Below, piece after piece: positions 31,891 to 40,452 of a stretch of 40,759 bases of DNA. The notes under the pieces are model-generated. The model searched no databases. It was not told the DNA's origin and worked only from the letters and a program-made list of their open reading frames with translations. Position 1 is the first letter of the stretch. Every line of letters begins with the position of its first letter. A program made the position numbers and the translations under genes. This DNA comes from a virus: positions 1 through 40,759 of IMG/VR virus record IMGVR_UViG_3300035659_000045, one strand, 5' to 3'.

Positions 31891-33623
31891 GTCCCAAATC
31901 CTGGTTTGAGTGGCTCTAGTCCGGTCGGCCGCGGCGCGAGGTTAGTCGGTGATGCGCTCGGCGACGCGCTCGGCGACGTCGGATTGGCCTGCTTGAGTTG
32001 GTCGTGCTGGAACGTGGTCAGGGTTATCTCTGGGAGACCAGAGTCATCGCGGCCTCGCGTGAGGGTGAGCTGCGTGCGGCTGCGGCCGGGGTCCTTGCTG
32101 AAGCTGTGGTTGACACCCTGGACGTAGAACCATAACTTCTGACTCCCTCGTCGGAACTCAAGTCGAGTACCGACGCGGATGTCGGGACGGAACCTGACCG
32201 TCATCCCGCCGGCGAGGAAGTTCTCGTTGCCGCCGTACCAGTGCCCGAGCTTGTCGACGAAGAACTCGTAGACGCTGGTGAAGTCGATCTTCGCGCCACC
32301 CTTCGCGTCGACGGCGAACTTGCTAGACGTGAACATGAACTGCGTCTCGGCATCCATCCGACGGAACCCGAAGCGAGCGACCGAGTCCGGGACGATGCCG
32401 ACGCCTTCGAGGATCTCCTGCAACTTCACGTCTGCGTTGCCGAGCCTGAGCCGGAACCAGTTGAACACGTCGTGCGACGACCGCGAGATCTCTGAGTTGT
32501 CGATCTCGGTCGACTCGACCACGCTCGTGGGGAGTGCGGAGAAGACGGCATCGTCGAACGGACGCTCGCGGAGGACGAGCGCAACGGTGGACACCACGCC
32601 TGGCGCTGACTTGTTGAACACGCCGCTGGTGTCGACGTCGTTCACAGCGACCTGCTGGTTCCTGACGTCGTCCAACACGAACGTCTCGTTGTTGGAGACG
32701 AACGATGCCTGCACGGACTGGTAGGCGCTGTTCTGCGTGTCGAGGTCTCGGACGTCGACGAACATCTCGTTGAGCACCGGGTTGCTGAAGGCTTCCATCG
32801 CTGACCAGAGGTTGCCGTACTGGATCAGGGCGGCGGGCTCGATCGGCCGGTAGCCGAAGATCGGCACCTGCACGAACGAGGTTACGTCGATCAGCGACGC
32901 GAGCTGGCGCGTGTTGTCGAGCTTCCACTGGAGGTCGACTCCTGTGCTCGAAGCGAAGGTGCCGTCCGCGTTCTGGGTCTTGGTTGCCGACGAGTCGTAG
33001 AAGATGCGCAGCAGGAGGAGGATATTCTCCAGCGGGCTGAGCGCGAGCTGGCTCTTGCCATACAGCTGCTTCAGGTAATCGCCGCTGAACAGCAGGTTGT
33101 CGAGCTGCTGGAACGCCTGATCGTTGACGCAGGCCGTCTCCGAGAAGACGACACCCATGTCGCGCGCCGTGATCGAAACCGTGTTCACGACTGCTCCGCC
33201 GTTCTCGACCGCCGTCAGCTGCCGCACGCTGTCGATGATCACGAACGTCACGAACGTGCCGCTCGCACGGTTGGCTGGGTCGTAGTCGCCGCTGTCCGAC
33301 ATGAACGCAGCCAGCAGATCGCCCGGGAAGACAGTGTTGAGGTAATCCATGCCGCCCGGTCGCGGCTTGAGCATCAACGACAACGTGCCGACCGCACCGT
33401 CGACGTCCTTGCTGAAGTTGCATGCCATCACGTCGCTGGCGTTGCCGCCCATCCATGAGGCACCGCCTGGCTTGTTGAAGCCTGCTGACGCCTTCGTCTT
33501 AGTCGTCGGGTTGACGACGCTGTCGAGCACGGCCTGCGGATCGATCGCCGCGTTGCGAGGGATGTGCAGCACGTGGCACGTGTTGTTAACGTCACGGACA
33601 GGTCCGGCAGATACGCGGATCAC
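31887..33623 (-). CDS. Baseplate hub protein (gp27/gpD-like)
   Basis: The protein has 578 aa. The C-terminal half ends in the pattern GGMTVRFRPDIRVGTRLEFR followed by FYVQGVNHSFSKDPGRSRTQ, typical of hub proteins of the T4 gp27/Mu gp44/P2 gpD type that form the trimeric ring on which the tail tube starts. The N-terminal half has the mixed beta structure of the ring domains. A Ser/Pro-rich tail (NPTSPSASPSASPTN) is unusual and probably flexible. The GTG start at 33623 overlaps the tape measure TGA by 4 nt. Confidence 0.85.
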   Translation of the reverse strand: MIRVSAGPVRDVNNTCHVLHIPRNAAIDPQAVLDSVVNPTTKTKASAGFNKPGGASWMGGNASDVMACNFSKDVDGAVGTLSLMLKPRPGGMDYLNTVFPGDLLAAFMSDSGDYDPANRASGTFVTFVIIDSVRQLTAVENGGAVVNTVSITARDMGVVFSETACVNDQAFQQLDNLLFSGDYLKQLYGKSQLALSPLENILLLLRIFYDSSATKTQNADGTFASSTGVDLQWKLDNTRQLASLIDVTSFVQVPIFGYRPIEPAALIQYGNLWSAMEAFSNPVLNEMFVDVRDLDTQNSAYQSVQASFVSNNETFVLDDVRNQQVAVNDVDTSGVFNKSAPGVVSTVALVLRERPFDDAVFSALPTSVVESTEIDNSEISRSSHDVFNWFRLRLGNADVKLQEILEGVGIVPDSVARFGFRRMDAETQFMFTSSKFAVDAKGGAKIDFTSVYEFFVDKLGHWYGGNENFLAGGMTVRFRPDIRVGTRLEFRRGSQKLWFYVQGVNHSFSKDPGRSRTQLTLTRGRDDSGLPEITLTTFQHDQLKQANPTSPSASPSASPTNLAPRPTGLEPLKPGFGT

Positions 33624-35833
33624 CGACGACCACCAACCAGCTGACCAGGGGCATGAGGCTTGGCTCCTGGGTTGACGACGTGGGCGACTGGCCTGCCGAT
33701 GTGGTCCTGTCGGATGACGACCTCCACGACGTGATGGACGACGCCACCACCGCCGCCACCTGCAGCTGCTGCGGTGCCACCGACATCACCTTGAGGATCT
33801 GCCGTCAGCCTGTTCAGTTCTTCTCGCATCGCGGCGGTCGGGTGAGAGAAGTCGAGGTTCTTCCCTTTATGGATGTGCTGGTAGTGGAGGTGAGATGCCA
33901 TCCCGGTGCGCTTCCATGTGTCGGCGTCGAGGGTCACACCGAGCACGTCACCAGCCTGCACATACGAGCCGCTCTTGACGGCAGTCCTCGGATCGAGGTG
34001 ACCGTACTTGGTGGTGTCGTTGTCATCACCCTCCAAGACGACGAAGGTTCCCGGCGCGGAATGGGCGCCAGCGCCACGAGTCCCGCCCATGGCAGTGCGG
34101 ACGCGCCCGCTGAACGGAGCGCGGATGGTCGTGCCGGGCGGGTACGTGATGTCGCCACCAGCAGCGGCACCTCCTGGGTGCCGGAAGTGGATGCCTGCGG
34201 TCTGCCAGTTGGCTCCTGACATCTGCGACGATGACTGGAAGCTCGGCACCGGCGGTGCGAGGAAGCTAGGGTCGGCGGACGCCGGGATCGACCCACCTCC
34301 GGGCGGAGCTGTCGACGCAGGGACTCCGTACACGTCGGGCTCGTTGTCGTCGCTCGGGATGTAGCGTTCCTCCTGGATCTGCTTCTCGGCAGGACGCTGG
34401 AGTCTCTCGATCGGTACTTCTTGCAGCTTGCCGGCTCCCACCGAGATGTCGTGCAGCACGTCGAAGACGTTCGGTGTCGACTCGGCGACCAGCGTGTTGA
34501 CGATGTCGTCGATCGGCGCGCGAAGCTCGCTGGCGACGGTGTACGCGAAGTCGTAGAGCGGACGCTTGTTGCCCTTGTTCCACTCGTCAAGCGCGTCGCG
34601 CACAACCGGCAGCTGCATCATCCCGGTGATGAGCGCCTTGCGGAACTCCAGGTTGTTCCAGCCGCGCTCGATCAGGGCAGTGATCTGGCCGATGCCTGCG
34701 CTCGGCCCGAGGACCTGCTGCGCCGCCTGAAGGTTGATCGCGCCGGTGATGCCCTGCTGGCTGCTGGCCTGCGTCTGCATCACGCCTTGGATCGCCGCGC
34801 CTGCCGGCCCGGCGCCGGCGAACTGCTTGCCGAGCCCGGCGATGCTCGTCTGCATCGAGAGCGCGTTCTGCCAGTCGAACGCGGTCGAACCGAGCTGACT
34901 GGCCGACTCGGCGAGCTTGTCGGCGACCTCCAGCCAGCGCGCCTTGCCGAGCCCGATCATTACCGCCGTACCGATCGACGCCGAGAGCGCCTCGTCGACG
35001 TCCTTCACACCGCCACGGCGCAGTGCTCCGCCGGTCTGGATCGCGCGACCCGCTGCCTCCATGCCCATGGTGCTGGCGAAGCCCATCGTCGTCGGTGTCG
35101 GTGCGCCGATGCCTTGCTGAGCCGTGGCGCCGTAGAGCTGCTCCATCTCCGCAGCGGGCAACCCGTACTGCGACATCACGTCCCGCTGCTTCTCGCGCAT
35201 CTCGCGCATCCACACCACGCCCTGGTTTCCCGTGGCCTGGTACATCCTCTTCTGCTGGATGCGCATGTTCTGCTTGGTCTCTGCCTCCTGGGTGAGGGTG
35301 CGGACCATCGAGCCGACGAACGGGATCTTGTCGGTGACCTTGCCGACGGTGTGCAGGACCGTGAGCGGATCGAACCCGGAGCGGAACATGTCGTTGATCC
35401 CCTCCATAGCCTGACCCGCGATGGAGGCGATGCTGAGCATCTTCCCGGTGGCTCCCTGCCTCAGCATCCCCAGGCCGCTGCCTCCGCCCATGCCGCCACC
35501 GCCAGCGCCTCCACCTCCACCTCCACCTCCGCCGCCGGCACCGAGTCCTCCGCCGATGCCAGCACCACCGGCTGTGCCAGGACCGCCGACGCTGAAACCT
35601 CGTTGGAGGGTGTTGTGGATCAGCATGAGCTGATCGATGACGCCGCGGATCGTGTCCTTGCTGCTGGCGCCGGCCTGCACGCCGGCTCCGGCAGCGCTCG
35701 GCATCCCGTTGCCGAGCACGTTCGCGCCGACAGTGCGCTCGAACTCTCGCTGGAGGACCTGCGCGGCCTGTGCGGAGCTGCGTTGCAGCGCCGAGATGTC
35801 GATGCCGAGCTTGATGTCTACGTCGTCGGCCAC
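33620..35833 (-). CDS. Tail tape measure protein with C-terminal M23 peptidase domain
   Basis: The protein has 737 aa. It begins with a helical region, then a Gly-rich hinge (about residues 84-122, with a run of 10 or more Gly), then long helical segments that set the tail length. Near the C-terminus an M23/LytM metallopeptidase-like domain follows: HFRHPGGAAAGGD, TTIRAPFSGRVR, KYGHLDPRTAVKSGSYVQAG and the zinc-binding SHLHYQHIH. It would cut peptidoglycan during DNA injection. The GTG start at 35833 overlaps the preceding TAG by one base, with GGAG 6 nt upstream. At 737 aa, the roughly 0.15 nm per residue rule predicts a tail near 110 nm, if all residues count. Confidence 0.88.
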   Translation of the reverse strand: MADDVDIKLGIDISALQRSSAQAAQVLQREFERTVGANVLGNGMPSAAGAGVQAGASSKDTIRGVIDQLMLIHNTLQRGFSVGGPGTAGGAGIGGGLGAGGGGGGGGGGAGGGGMGGGSGLGMLRQGATGKMLSIASIAGQAMEGINDMFRSGFDPLTVLHTVGKVTDKIPFVGSMVRTLTQEAETKQNMRIQQKRMYQATGNQGVVWMREMREKQRDVMSQYGLPAAEMEQLYGATAQQGIGAPTPTTMGFASTMGMEAAGRAIQTGGALRRGGVKDVDEALSASIGTAVMIGLGKARWLEVADKLAESASQLGSTAFDWQNALSMQTSIAGLGKQFAGAGPAGAAIQGVMQTQASSQQGITGAINLQAAQQVLGPSAGIGQITALIERGWNNLEFRKALITGMMQLPVVRDALDEWNKGNKRPLYDFAYTVASELRAPIDDIVNTLVAESTPNVFDVLHDISVGAGKLQEVPIERLQRPAEKQIQEERYIPSDDNEPDVYGVPASTAPPGGGSIPASADPSFLAPPVPSFQSSSQMSGANWQTAGIHFRHPGGAAAGGDITYPPGTTIRAPFSGRVRTAMGGTRGAGAHSAPGTFVVLEGDDNDTTKYGHLDPRTAVKSGSYVQAGDVLGVTLDADTWKRTGMASHLHYQHIHKGKNLDFSHPTAAMREELNRLTADPQGDVGGTAAAAGGGGGGVVHHVVEVVIRQDHIGRPVAHVVNPGAKPHAPGQLVGGRR

Positions 35834-36327
35834 TACTTCTCCTCACCGTAGGTGTCGCGAAACTCCTCGACGACTTCCTTCTCTTTCGCCTGACCACGCT
35901 TCCTGCTGCGTTCCCGGACAGCATCGAATGCCGCCTGAGCCTCTGCAGACTTGAACGCTGTCGAGAAGTCGATCTTCTCACCCTTGATCGCCTTCTCCTG
36001 CCAGTCATCGAGGATCCTGTCGCCGGTGCGCATCACGATGCGGTCGGCCTCTCGCGCAGGACGCGGGAATGCTTCGTCGGGCTCCATCTCGATCAGGTCC
36101 TCGAAGAATTCGATCATAAGTTCCTCAAGCGTGTACTCGGCGAGCAGCGGATCCTTCCGCGGTCGGTTGTACTTCTGGCACCACCAGCGTTGCAGCCACT
36201 CCTTGTCCAAACGTGCCGCGGCGGTGGTCCGCAGCACGGCCGCGTCGTCAGCCCACGCGGCGGCTACGAAAGTTGTCGATCCACCTGCGAACGTGGTCCC
36301 ACACTTCACGCAGTGGGCGGGCGTCAT
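35833..36327 (-). CDS. Tail assembly chaperone, frameshift extension (gpGT-like)
   Basis: The frame from 36327 down to 35833 encodes helical, highly charged sequence (EWLQRWWCQKYNRPRKDPLL, EELMIEFFEDLIEME). It overlaps the 143-aa upstream gene by about 80 nt in the +1 frame and is the usual second half of a tail assembly chaperone pair located between the tube and the tape measure. An independent start at ATG 36327 lacks a Shine-Dalgarno sequence. A fused product through a +1 (or -2) shift is therefore more likely; a slip at 36271 would give about 281 aa. The pair guides tape measure folding and tube assembly and is not part of the mature virion. Confidence 0.8.
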   Translation of the reverse strand: MTPAHCVKCGTTFAGGSTTFVAAAWADDAAVLRTTAAARLDKEWLQRWWCQKYNRPRKDPLLAEYTLEELMIEFFEDLIEMEPDEAFPRPAREADRIVMRTGDRILDDWQEKAIKGEKIDFSTAFKSAEAQAAFDAVRERSRKRGQAKEKEVVEEFRDTYGEEK

Positions 36328-36679
36328 AGAACTCGTCTGGGGTCCACCAATCGGGAACGTCCGTCAGGATCACCTGGAGCGCCGCCATCATCTCGTGACA
36401 GAAGTCGGTGTTCGGGTCGACCTTCTCGCCTCCGTTCAGCTTCGCCTTGATCACGGCGATCCGGCCGAGCTGTCCGAGGTTCGGACGCTGAGCCGTGAAC
36501 GTGCCGACCAGGACCTGCCCGGTCTCCTTCTTCCACGTGATCGTGAACGACGTGGATTGCTGGATGACCTTGGTGTCTCCAGCCTGGACGTCCACGATCA
36601 CGAAGTCGCGTTCCTTCTCCTCGGCGGACGCTACTACCTCGGGCTCCGGTGCCGGAACCACAGCTGCTGCTGCACTCAT
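36248..36679 (-). CDS. Tail assembly chaperone (gpG-like)
   Basis: The protein has 143 aa, starting MSAAAAVVPAPEPEVVASAE. The N-terminus is Ala/Pro/Glu-rich; a beta-rich middle (DFVIVDVQAGDTKVIQQSTS) leads to an acidic, aromatic C-terminus (PDWWTPDEFYDARPLREVWD). The short-product/long-product arrangement and the location just before the tape measure gene define the gpG role. ATG 36679 has GGAG/AGAGG sequences directly upstream. It is probably made in excess over the frameshift product. Confidence 0.82.
   Translation of the reverse strand: MSAAAAVVPAPEPEVVASAEEKERDFVIVDVQAGDTKVIQQSTSFTITWKKETGQVLVGTFTAQRPNLGQLGRIAVIKAKLNGGEKVDPNTDFCHEMMAALQVILTDVPDWWTPDEFYDARPLREVWDHVRRWIDNFRSRRVG
36268..36271 (-). 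other. Candidate +1 ribosomal frameshift site
   Basis: In the 143-aa frame the codons read AAC TTT CGT. A +1 slip of tRNA-Phe from TTT to TTC moves the ribosome into the frame of the extension (TTC GTA GCC). The offset between the two frames is exactly +1 (equivalent to -2), so a -1 shift cannot join them. The end of the first gene, GTG GGC TGA, is a second possible place. Confidence 0.45.
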
Positions 36680-36771
36680 CCTCTTCTCCTCTTGGTCTTG
36701 GTTTTCTCCACCCTCTACACGCCGACCCTCTTCTGCTCATGCAGCCGTGGCTGCTCTAGTGCTCGCTCAGC
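36680..36771 (-). other. Intergenic leader with short hairpin
   Basis: The 92-nt gap between the tube and the chaperone holds a perfect hairpin GCAGCC-GT-GGCTGC (36741-36754) without a T-tract, followed by a purine-rich stretch with the ribosome binding site of the chaperone gene. It may act as a weak attenuator that lowers expression after the abundant tube protein. No gene is visible. Confidence 0.35.
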
Positions 36772-37269
36772 TTACGGGCTGACCTCGGACTCGTCGAAGG
36801 CCCGGATGGCGACGAACGTGACGTTCTGCGTGACGATGCCACGCGCCGGGATGTTGAAGTTGTAGCTCGCCGTCTTCACACCCTGGAACTGGTGGAGGAC
36901 CTTGTCGCTGAGACGAGGGTCGTCCTGGACGAGGGCGTCGACGCCAAGAATGCGGAAGATGTCGTCGAACTTCGGGAAGATCTGCTGCTGCTTGAGCGAG
37001 CCCGGTCCGTTGACGTCCTCCGAAGCGCCGATGGAGATCGTGCGGAACACCTGTGCCGTGAGCGTGCAGCGGTAGGCGACCGGCACGAACTCGCGAACCT
37101 CCAGGTGATCGAGCGTGTCGACAGGCTCGTACTGGATCTCCTCCGAGCCGGACACACCGCTGGCGAACCCGACGACCTCGCCGTTGAAGAAAAAGATTGC
37201 CCTCGCACCCGAGAAGACGCGGGTGGCGCCGGTCCCAGGAGGGCTCTTTGGAAGTGCTTGACGCGCCAT
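36772..37269 (-). CDS. Tail tube protein
   Basis: The protein has 165 aa. It forms the hexameric rings of the inner tube through which DNA passes. The sequence has the tube pattern: an N-terminal strand, NGEVVGFASGVSGSEEIQYE, the long-loop region (TLDHLEVREFVPVAYRCTLT) and C-terminal strands (YNFNIPARGIVTQNVTFVAI). It directly follows the sheath gene (16-nt gap), the standard sheath-tube order of contractile tails. ATG 37269 is supported by an upstream AGGAG-like purine stretch. Confidence 0.85.
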   Translation of the reverse strand: MARQALPKSPPGTGATRVFSGARAIFFFNGEVVGFASGVSGSEEIQYEPVDTLDHLEVREFVPVAYRCTLTAQVFRTISIGASEDVNGPGSLKQQQIFPKFDDIFRILGVDALVQDDPRLSDKVLHQFQGVKTASYNFNIPARGIVTQNVTFVAIRAFDESEVSP

Positions 37270-37285
37270 CTCTCAGCTCCTTCTG

Positions 37286-39067
37286 CTACGCCGCAGCTCC
37301 ACTGATCTGGGCCGGGACGAGGACGATCGTGGTGAGGACGTAGTTGATGCCTGGCGTCGGTGTGACGACGACGGTGATCGTCAGCGTGTCACCGCTCAGG
37401 TTCCAGACGACGTTGCGCCACGCGTTGAGACGCTGGCCGTTCACGATGCTGTCCGTGATCGCGCCGGCGTCCTTGAGAGGCTGCAAGACGTTCGCGATGA
37501 CGGCCGGCGTGGTCGACACGCGCTGCACCGTCCCACCACGTCCGACGAATGCGTCCTGGAGCGCCGAACGCAGGTTGAACGCGACCAACTTCCAGATCTG
37601 GACGATGGTCTCCTCGGTGTATGCGTCGTTGTTCGACTTCGTGTAGGTCGTGATTACCTTGTCGAAGCGGAACCCGCGACCGCGGACCGTGTTGAGCACC
37701 GTGACGCCGTTCAGCTCCATCGACACGACGTCGCTGTTGCTCTGCTCCGACCACGAGGAGTCGGAGCTGACGCCAAGGACGTTGGCGTACTTCCACGTGA
37801 GCGGCTCGCCGAGCGGAGCACCTGCGCGCATGCCGGCAGCGATCACCGCCGTCGCCCACTCCGGGAAGAACACCACAGCCCCGTCCGACGTGCGGACGCG
37901 CTGCGGCTTCTCGCCGAACAGGACGAGGTGCTCGCTGTTCTGCAGGTTGGCCTGCGCGATGAGGTTGGCCTTGATCATGTTGATGCCAGCCCAACCTTGG
38001 ACCTCGTTCTGGCCCGCCGTGCTCGACGCCTGCTTCGCGTAGGCGACGAGGGCCGCGAGCACCGAGACGATCGTGAAGGTCCCCTGCGCCGTGGTCCCAT
38101 CCAACGACGCGAGCGGGATCATCTGGTTGATCCGGACCGTAGACAGCGCCGTGAACCCGGCTGCCCAGTCAGCGTTCGCCGACGTGCCTCGTGTCCCGCC
38201 GACGAGCTGCGTGGTGAGGAGCGGGCCGACGAACGCCGCCGTCGCGAGGGTGAACGTGTTCGTGACCTGCTGGCTGTTTGCGTTGACCCAGTTCGAGATG
38301 TCCGCGTTCTTCGCGGTCACCACGAGTGGCGCGGCCTTGATGTCGACCGCGCTCTGGAGGTCGATCTGGTTTGACGCGAAGCTGTTCGAGTTGGTGACCA
38401 GCGACGTGACGGTGTACTTGCCGTTCGCCGCAAGCGCCTGCAGCAGCTGCGCGAGCGTCGGGTAGTCGGCGAAGTTGAGCGTCAGCGAGTCGGCCACGCC
38501 TGGCGCCGTGACCGCGGTGGTGAGCGTCGTCGCGGTGGTCGTTATCGTCGCGGCGGCACCGGTGCCGGTGTACTGGATCGAGAATTTGCCGGTGCCTCCG
38601 AGGATCGGGCTAACCTCGGTGATGAGGTTCCCGAACGCGTCGAGGTTCGTGATCGTGACCACGAACCCAGGAGCGCTGATCGCGATGGCGACCTGGATGT
38701 TGTTCGTCAGCACGCCGTACTGCTTGGCCAGCCACGTGAACGGAGCGGTCGTCACGGTCGACTGCGCCGAGTTGTTGACCTTGTAGCAGACGATCTGCTG
38801 CGCTCCGGTAGGGACGCGAGGGTCGTTGCTCGGGTTGGCGGCCATGTCGGCGGCGTCGACGAGGTCGCCGGAGACGTAGAACTTCTTCACGTCTGCAGGC
38901 GTCAGAAACGACTGCACCGTGCGTGGCTGGCCCTGGTCCGCTTCACCGATCAGACCGACGATGCCGAGCCCTGACAGGACGACGTTCTGGAACTGCGATG
39001 CGTCGATCTTCGTGTACGCGCCTGGTCGGACGAGCACCTGACCATTGAACAAAACCTGCGTCGTCAT
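37286..39067 (-). CDS. Tail sheath protein
   Basis: The protein has 593 aa. The N-terminus (VLVRPGAYTKIDASQFQNVV, then GIVGLIGEADQG) and the C-terminal part (RVRTSDGAVVFFPEWATAVI, NGVTVLNTVRGRGFRFDKVI, ETIVQIWKLVAFNLRSALQD) match the contractile sheath family; the last segment forms the handshake with neighbouring subunits. Middle residues (about 130-330) are beta-rich surface domains. It builds the outer contractile tube whose shortening drives the inner tube into the cell. ATG 39067 is followed by the motif MTTQVLFNGQ. The length (593 aa) is within the range for large-phage sheaths. Confidence 0.92.
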   Translation of the reverse strand: MTTQVLFNGQVLVRPGAYTKIDASQFQNVVLSGLGIVGLIGEADQGQPRTVQSFLTPADVKKFYVSGDLVDAADMAANPSNDPRVPTGAQQIVCYKVNNSAQSTVTTAPFTWLAKQYGVLTNNIQVAIAISAPGFVVTITNLDAFGNLITEVSPILGGTGKFSIQYTGTGAAATITTTATTLTTAVTAPGVADSLTLNFADYPTLAQLLQALAANGKYTVTSLVTNSNSFASNQIDLQSAVDIKAAPLVVTAKNADISNWVNANSQQVTNTFTLATAAFVGPLLTTQLVGGTRGTSANADWAAGFTALSTVRINQMIPLASLDGTTAQGTFTIVSVLAALVAYAKQASSTAGQNEVQGWAGINMIKANLIAQANLQNSEHLVLFGEKPQRVRTSDGAVVFFPEWATAVIAAGMRAGAPLGEPLTWKYANVLGVSSDSSWSEQSNSDVVSMELNGVTVLNTVRGRGFRFDKVITTYTKSNNDAYTEETIVQIWKLVAFNLRSALQDAFVGRGGTVQRVSTTPAVIANVLQPLKDAGAITDSIVNGQRLNAWRNVVWNLSGDTLTITVVVTPTPGINYVLTTIVLVPAQISGAAA

Positions 39068-39079
39068 TGGGCAGACTCC

Positions 39080-39391
39080 TCAGCGGCTCGGGTTCTCGAC
39101 CTTGGCTTCAGGGACCCTGTGGTGCTCCTCGAAGATCTCGTCGAAGTCCTCGACGGTAGCGATGCGGACCTTCGTGTAGGCGGCCATGCTCGCCTGCAGG
39201 ATCGGGTTATCGATCCCTTTGGTGATGAAGTACACCTGGATCGACATGGCGCCGGGTTTCGCGGAGAACGGAGCCTGCATCGCGTGCAACTCGGCGACGG
39301 CGTCCGGCGTGGTGATCGGCGGCGCACCCTCACCACGGTAGGTACGACCGACCAGCAATGCGAGGGTCTTGGTCTCGTCCTTGGTGTCCAT
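39080..39391 (-). CDS. Small hypothetical tail-region protein
   Basis: The protein has 103 aa, starting MDTKDETKTLALLVGRTYRG, with a mixed alpha/beta pattern and a charged C-terminus (TVEDFDEIFEEHHRVPEAKV). No family is recognised. No Shine-Dalgarno sequence precedes ATG 39391; instead the leader contains GATCACCTC. A TAGGAT/TAAGAT A-T rich stretch lies about 15-25 nt upstream and could be a -10 element. It lies just before the sheath gene. Confidence 0.7.
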   Translation of the reverse strand: MDTKDETKTLALLVGRTYRGEGAPPITTPDAVAELHAMQAPFSAKPGAMSIQVYFITKGIDNPILQASMAAYTKVRIATVEDFDEIFEEHHRVPEAKVENPSR

Positions 39392-39474
39392 GATGAGGTG
39401 ATCTTATCCTACACCCTAACCCCCGACACCAGGCACTGTTACCACGAGTCGCTGCCTGAGGGGTACGCCGCCGT
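39392..39474 (-). other. Intergenic region with imperfect inverted repeat
   Basis: An 83-nt gap. CAGGCA (39430-39435) and TGCCTG (39453-39458) form a 6-bp stem flanked by C and G runs, without a T-tract. Between the stem and ATG 39391 lie the hexamers TAGGAT and TAAGAT, like the -10 of the promoter at 4329, but no good -35 is present. It may be a weak promoter for the sheath transcript or nothing. Confidence 0.3.
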
Positions 39475-39714
39475 TCAGTGGTCGTCCGCGGCCCCGTTGG
39501 CGTCGGCCATCTCGACGAGGCGCTCGACGAGCTTCGGGATGCCCTCGGTGTGGGCCACGAACTGCTTCATTATGAGCATCATCTCAACGTGGTCCTTCCG
39601 CCTGGCCTCGCTGTCCTTACGGATCGTGCGTTCGAGCCCGATGACCGCCTGCGTGAGGTTGTCGACATGACGGGCTGACAGGAACGCGAACTTATCGTCT
39701 TCACCATCTGGCAT
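39475..39714 (-). CDS. Small hypothetical helical protein
   Basis: The protein has 79 aa, starting MPDGEDDKFAFLSARHVDNL. It is almost entirely helical and charged (GLERTIRKDSEARRKDHVEM, then LVERLVEMADANGAADDH) and may form a coiled coil. ATG 39714 has GGAGG 4 nt upstream. Its position between the probable terminator gene and the sheath gene suggests a tail assembly role, which is not supported by a motif. Confidence 0.7.
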   Translation of the reverse strand: MPDGEDDKFAFLSARHVDNLTQAVIGLERTIRKDSEARRKDHVEMMLIMKQFVAHTEGIPKLVERLVEMADANGAADDH

Positions 39715-39723
39715 GCGGCCTCC

Positions 39724-40452
39724 TTAGGTGGTTGGCACGGGGACCACGACTCGCTGCGCGTTCTGGATCGTGTCGACCATGAGGTTGAGGCTCACGATGG
39801 CAGCTGCGCTCGGCACGCCGCTCCAGTCGAAGAAGGTCATGTACGTGGCCTGGAGGACCCGGTAGTAGACGAACTGGGGCAGCTTCTCGGAGTCGTGGTC
39901 GAGGACCCCTCCGCTGAGGCTCAGGTTGTTGACGTCGTAGAATTTCGTCAGCAGCTGCTTATTGCTGACGAGGATGAACTTCACCAGCTCGTACAGGAAC
40001 AACGTCAGGCGGTCGTCATCGGACGCCACGTAGATGTTCGTGGTGCGCTTCTCCGGGATCGCGTACGCCGCGCCAGCAGACGGATTCACGTCGCCGAACG
40101 TGCCATGGTCGACCATGCCGGCGTGGTCGTTGAGGATCACATCGGTCGACTCCGCCTCGCTCTGTGGTTCGACGACGACGAGCGCCAGGCTTGCCGAGTC
40201 ACGCGGCCAGCTGACGTCGATGTACATGTTCTCGTTCTGCAGCATCCACTGCTTGAACTGGTCGCGCACCGCCTGTGGCACGAGCGAGAACAGCTGCTCG
40301 ACGACGTCGTTCGGCGTGTTGATGGTGCCGCGGACCTGGTCGAAGGCCCAGCTGATGAGTGTGCGGATCGCGAACTCTGGAATCCGCAGTCCTGCAGGCT
40401 GCAGAGACGGGATGGTGTAGTTCGCCGTCGGGTCATCGATCGGGGTGCTCAC
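39724..40452 (-). CDS. Probable tail terminator or neck protein
   Basis: The protein has 242 aa. The C-terminal half (RLTLFLYELVKFILVSNKQL, then the KLPQFVYYRVLQATYMTFFD segment) has the alpha/beta pattern of tail-terminator and neck proteins that cap the sheath and tube and join the head. The gene lies between the gp10-like gene and the sheath gene, which is where such proteins are normally encoded. The assignment is from pattern and context, with no decisive motif. Confidence 0.6.
   Translation of the reverse strand: MSTPIDDPTANYTIPSLQPAGLRIPEFAIRTLISWAFDQVRGTINTPNDVVEQLFSLVPQAVRDQFKQWMLQNENMYIDVSWPRDSASLALVVVEPQSEAESTDVILNDHAGMVDHGTFGDVNPSAGAAYAIPEKRTTNIYVASDDDRLTLFLYELVKFILVSNKQLLTKFYDVNNLSLSGGVLDHDSEKLPQFVYYRVLQATYMTFFDWSGVPSAAAIVSLNLMVDTIQNAQRVVVPVPTT

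Noticed and set aside
33620-35833. Treating the M23 domain as a separate endolysin gene
   Set aside because: The frame is continuous with the helical tape measure part and there is no internal start with a ribosome binding site before the domain.
39395-39403. GATCACCTC in the leader of the 103-aa gene, identical to part of the 16S rRNA 3' end
   Set aside because: A 9-nt match can occur by chance, and no mechanism is visible; the plus strand reading as a Shine-Dalgarno sequence has no start codon after it.
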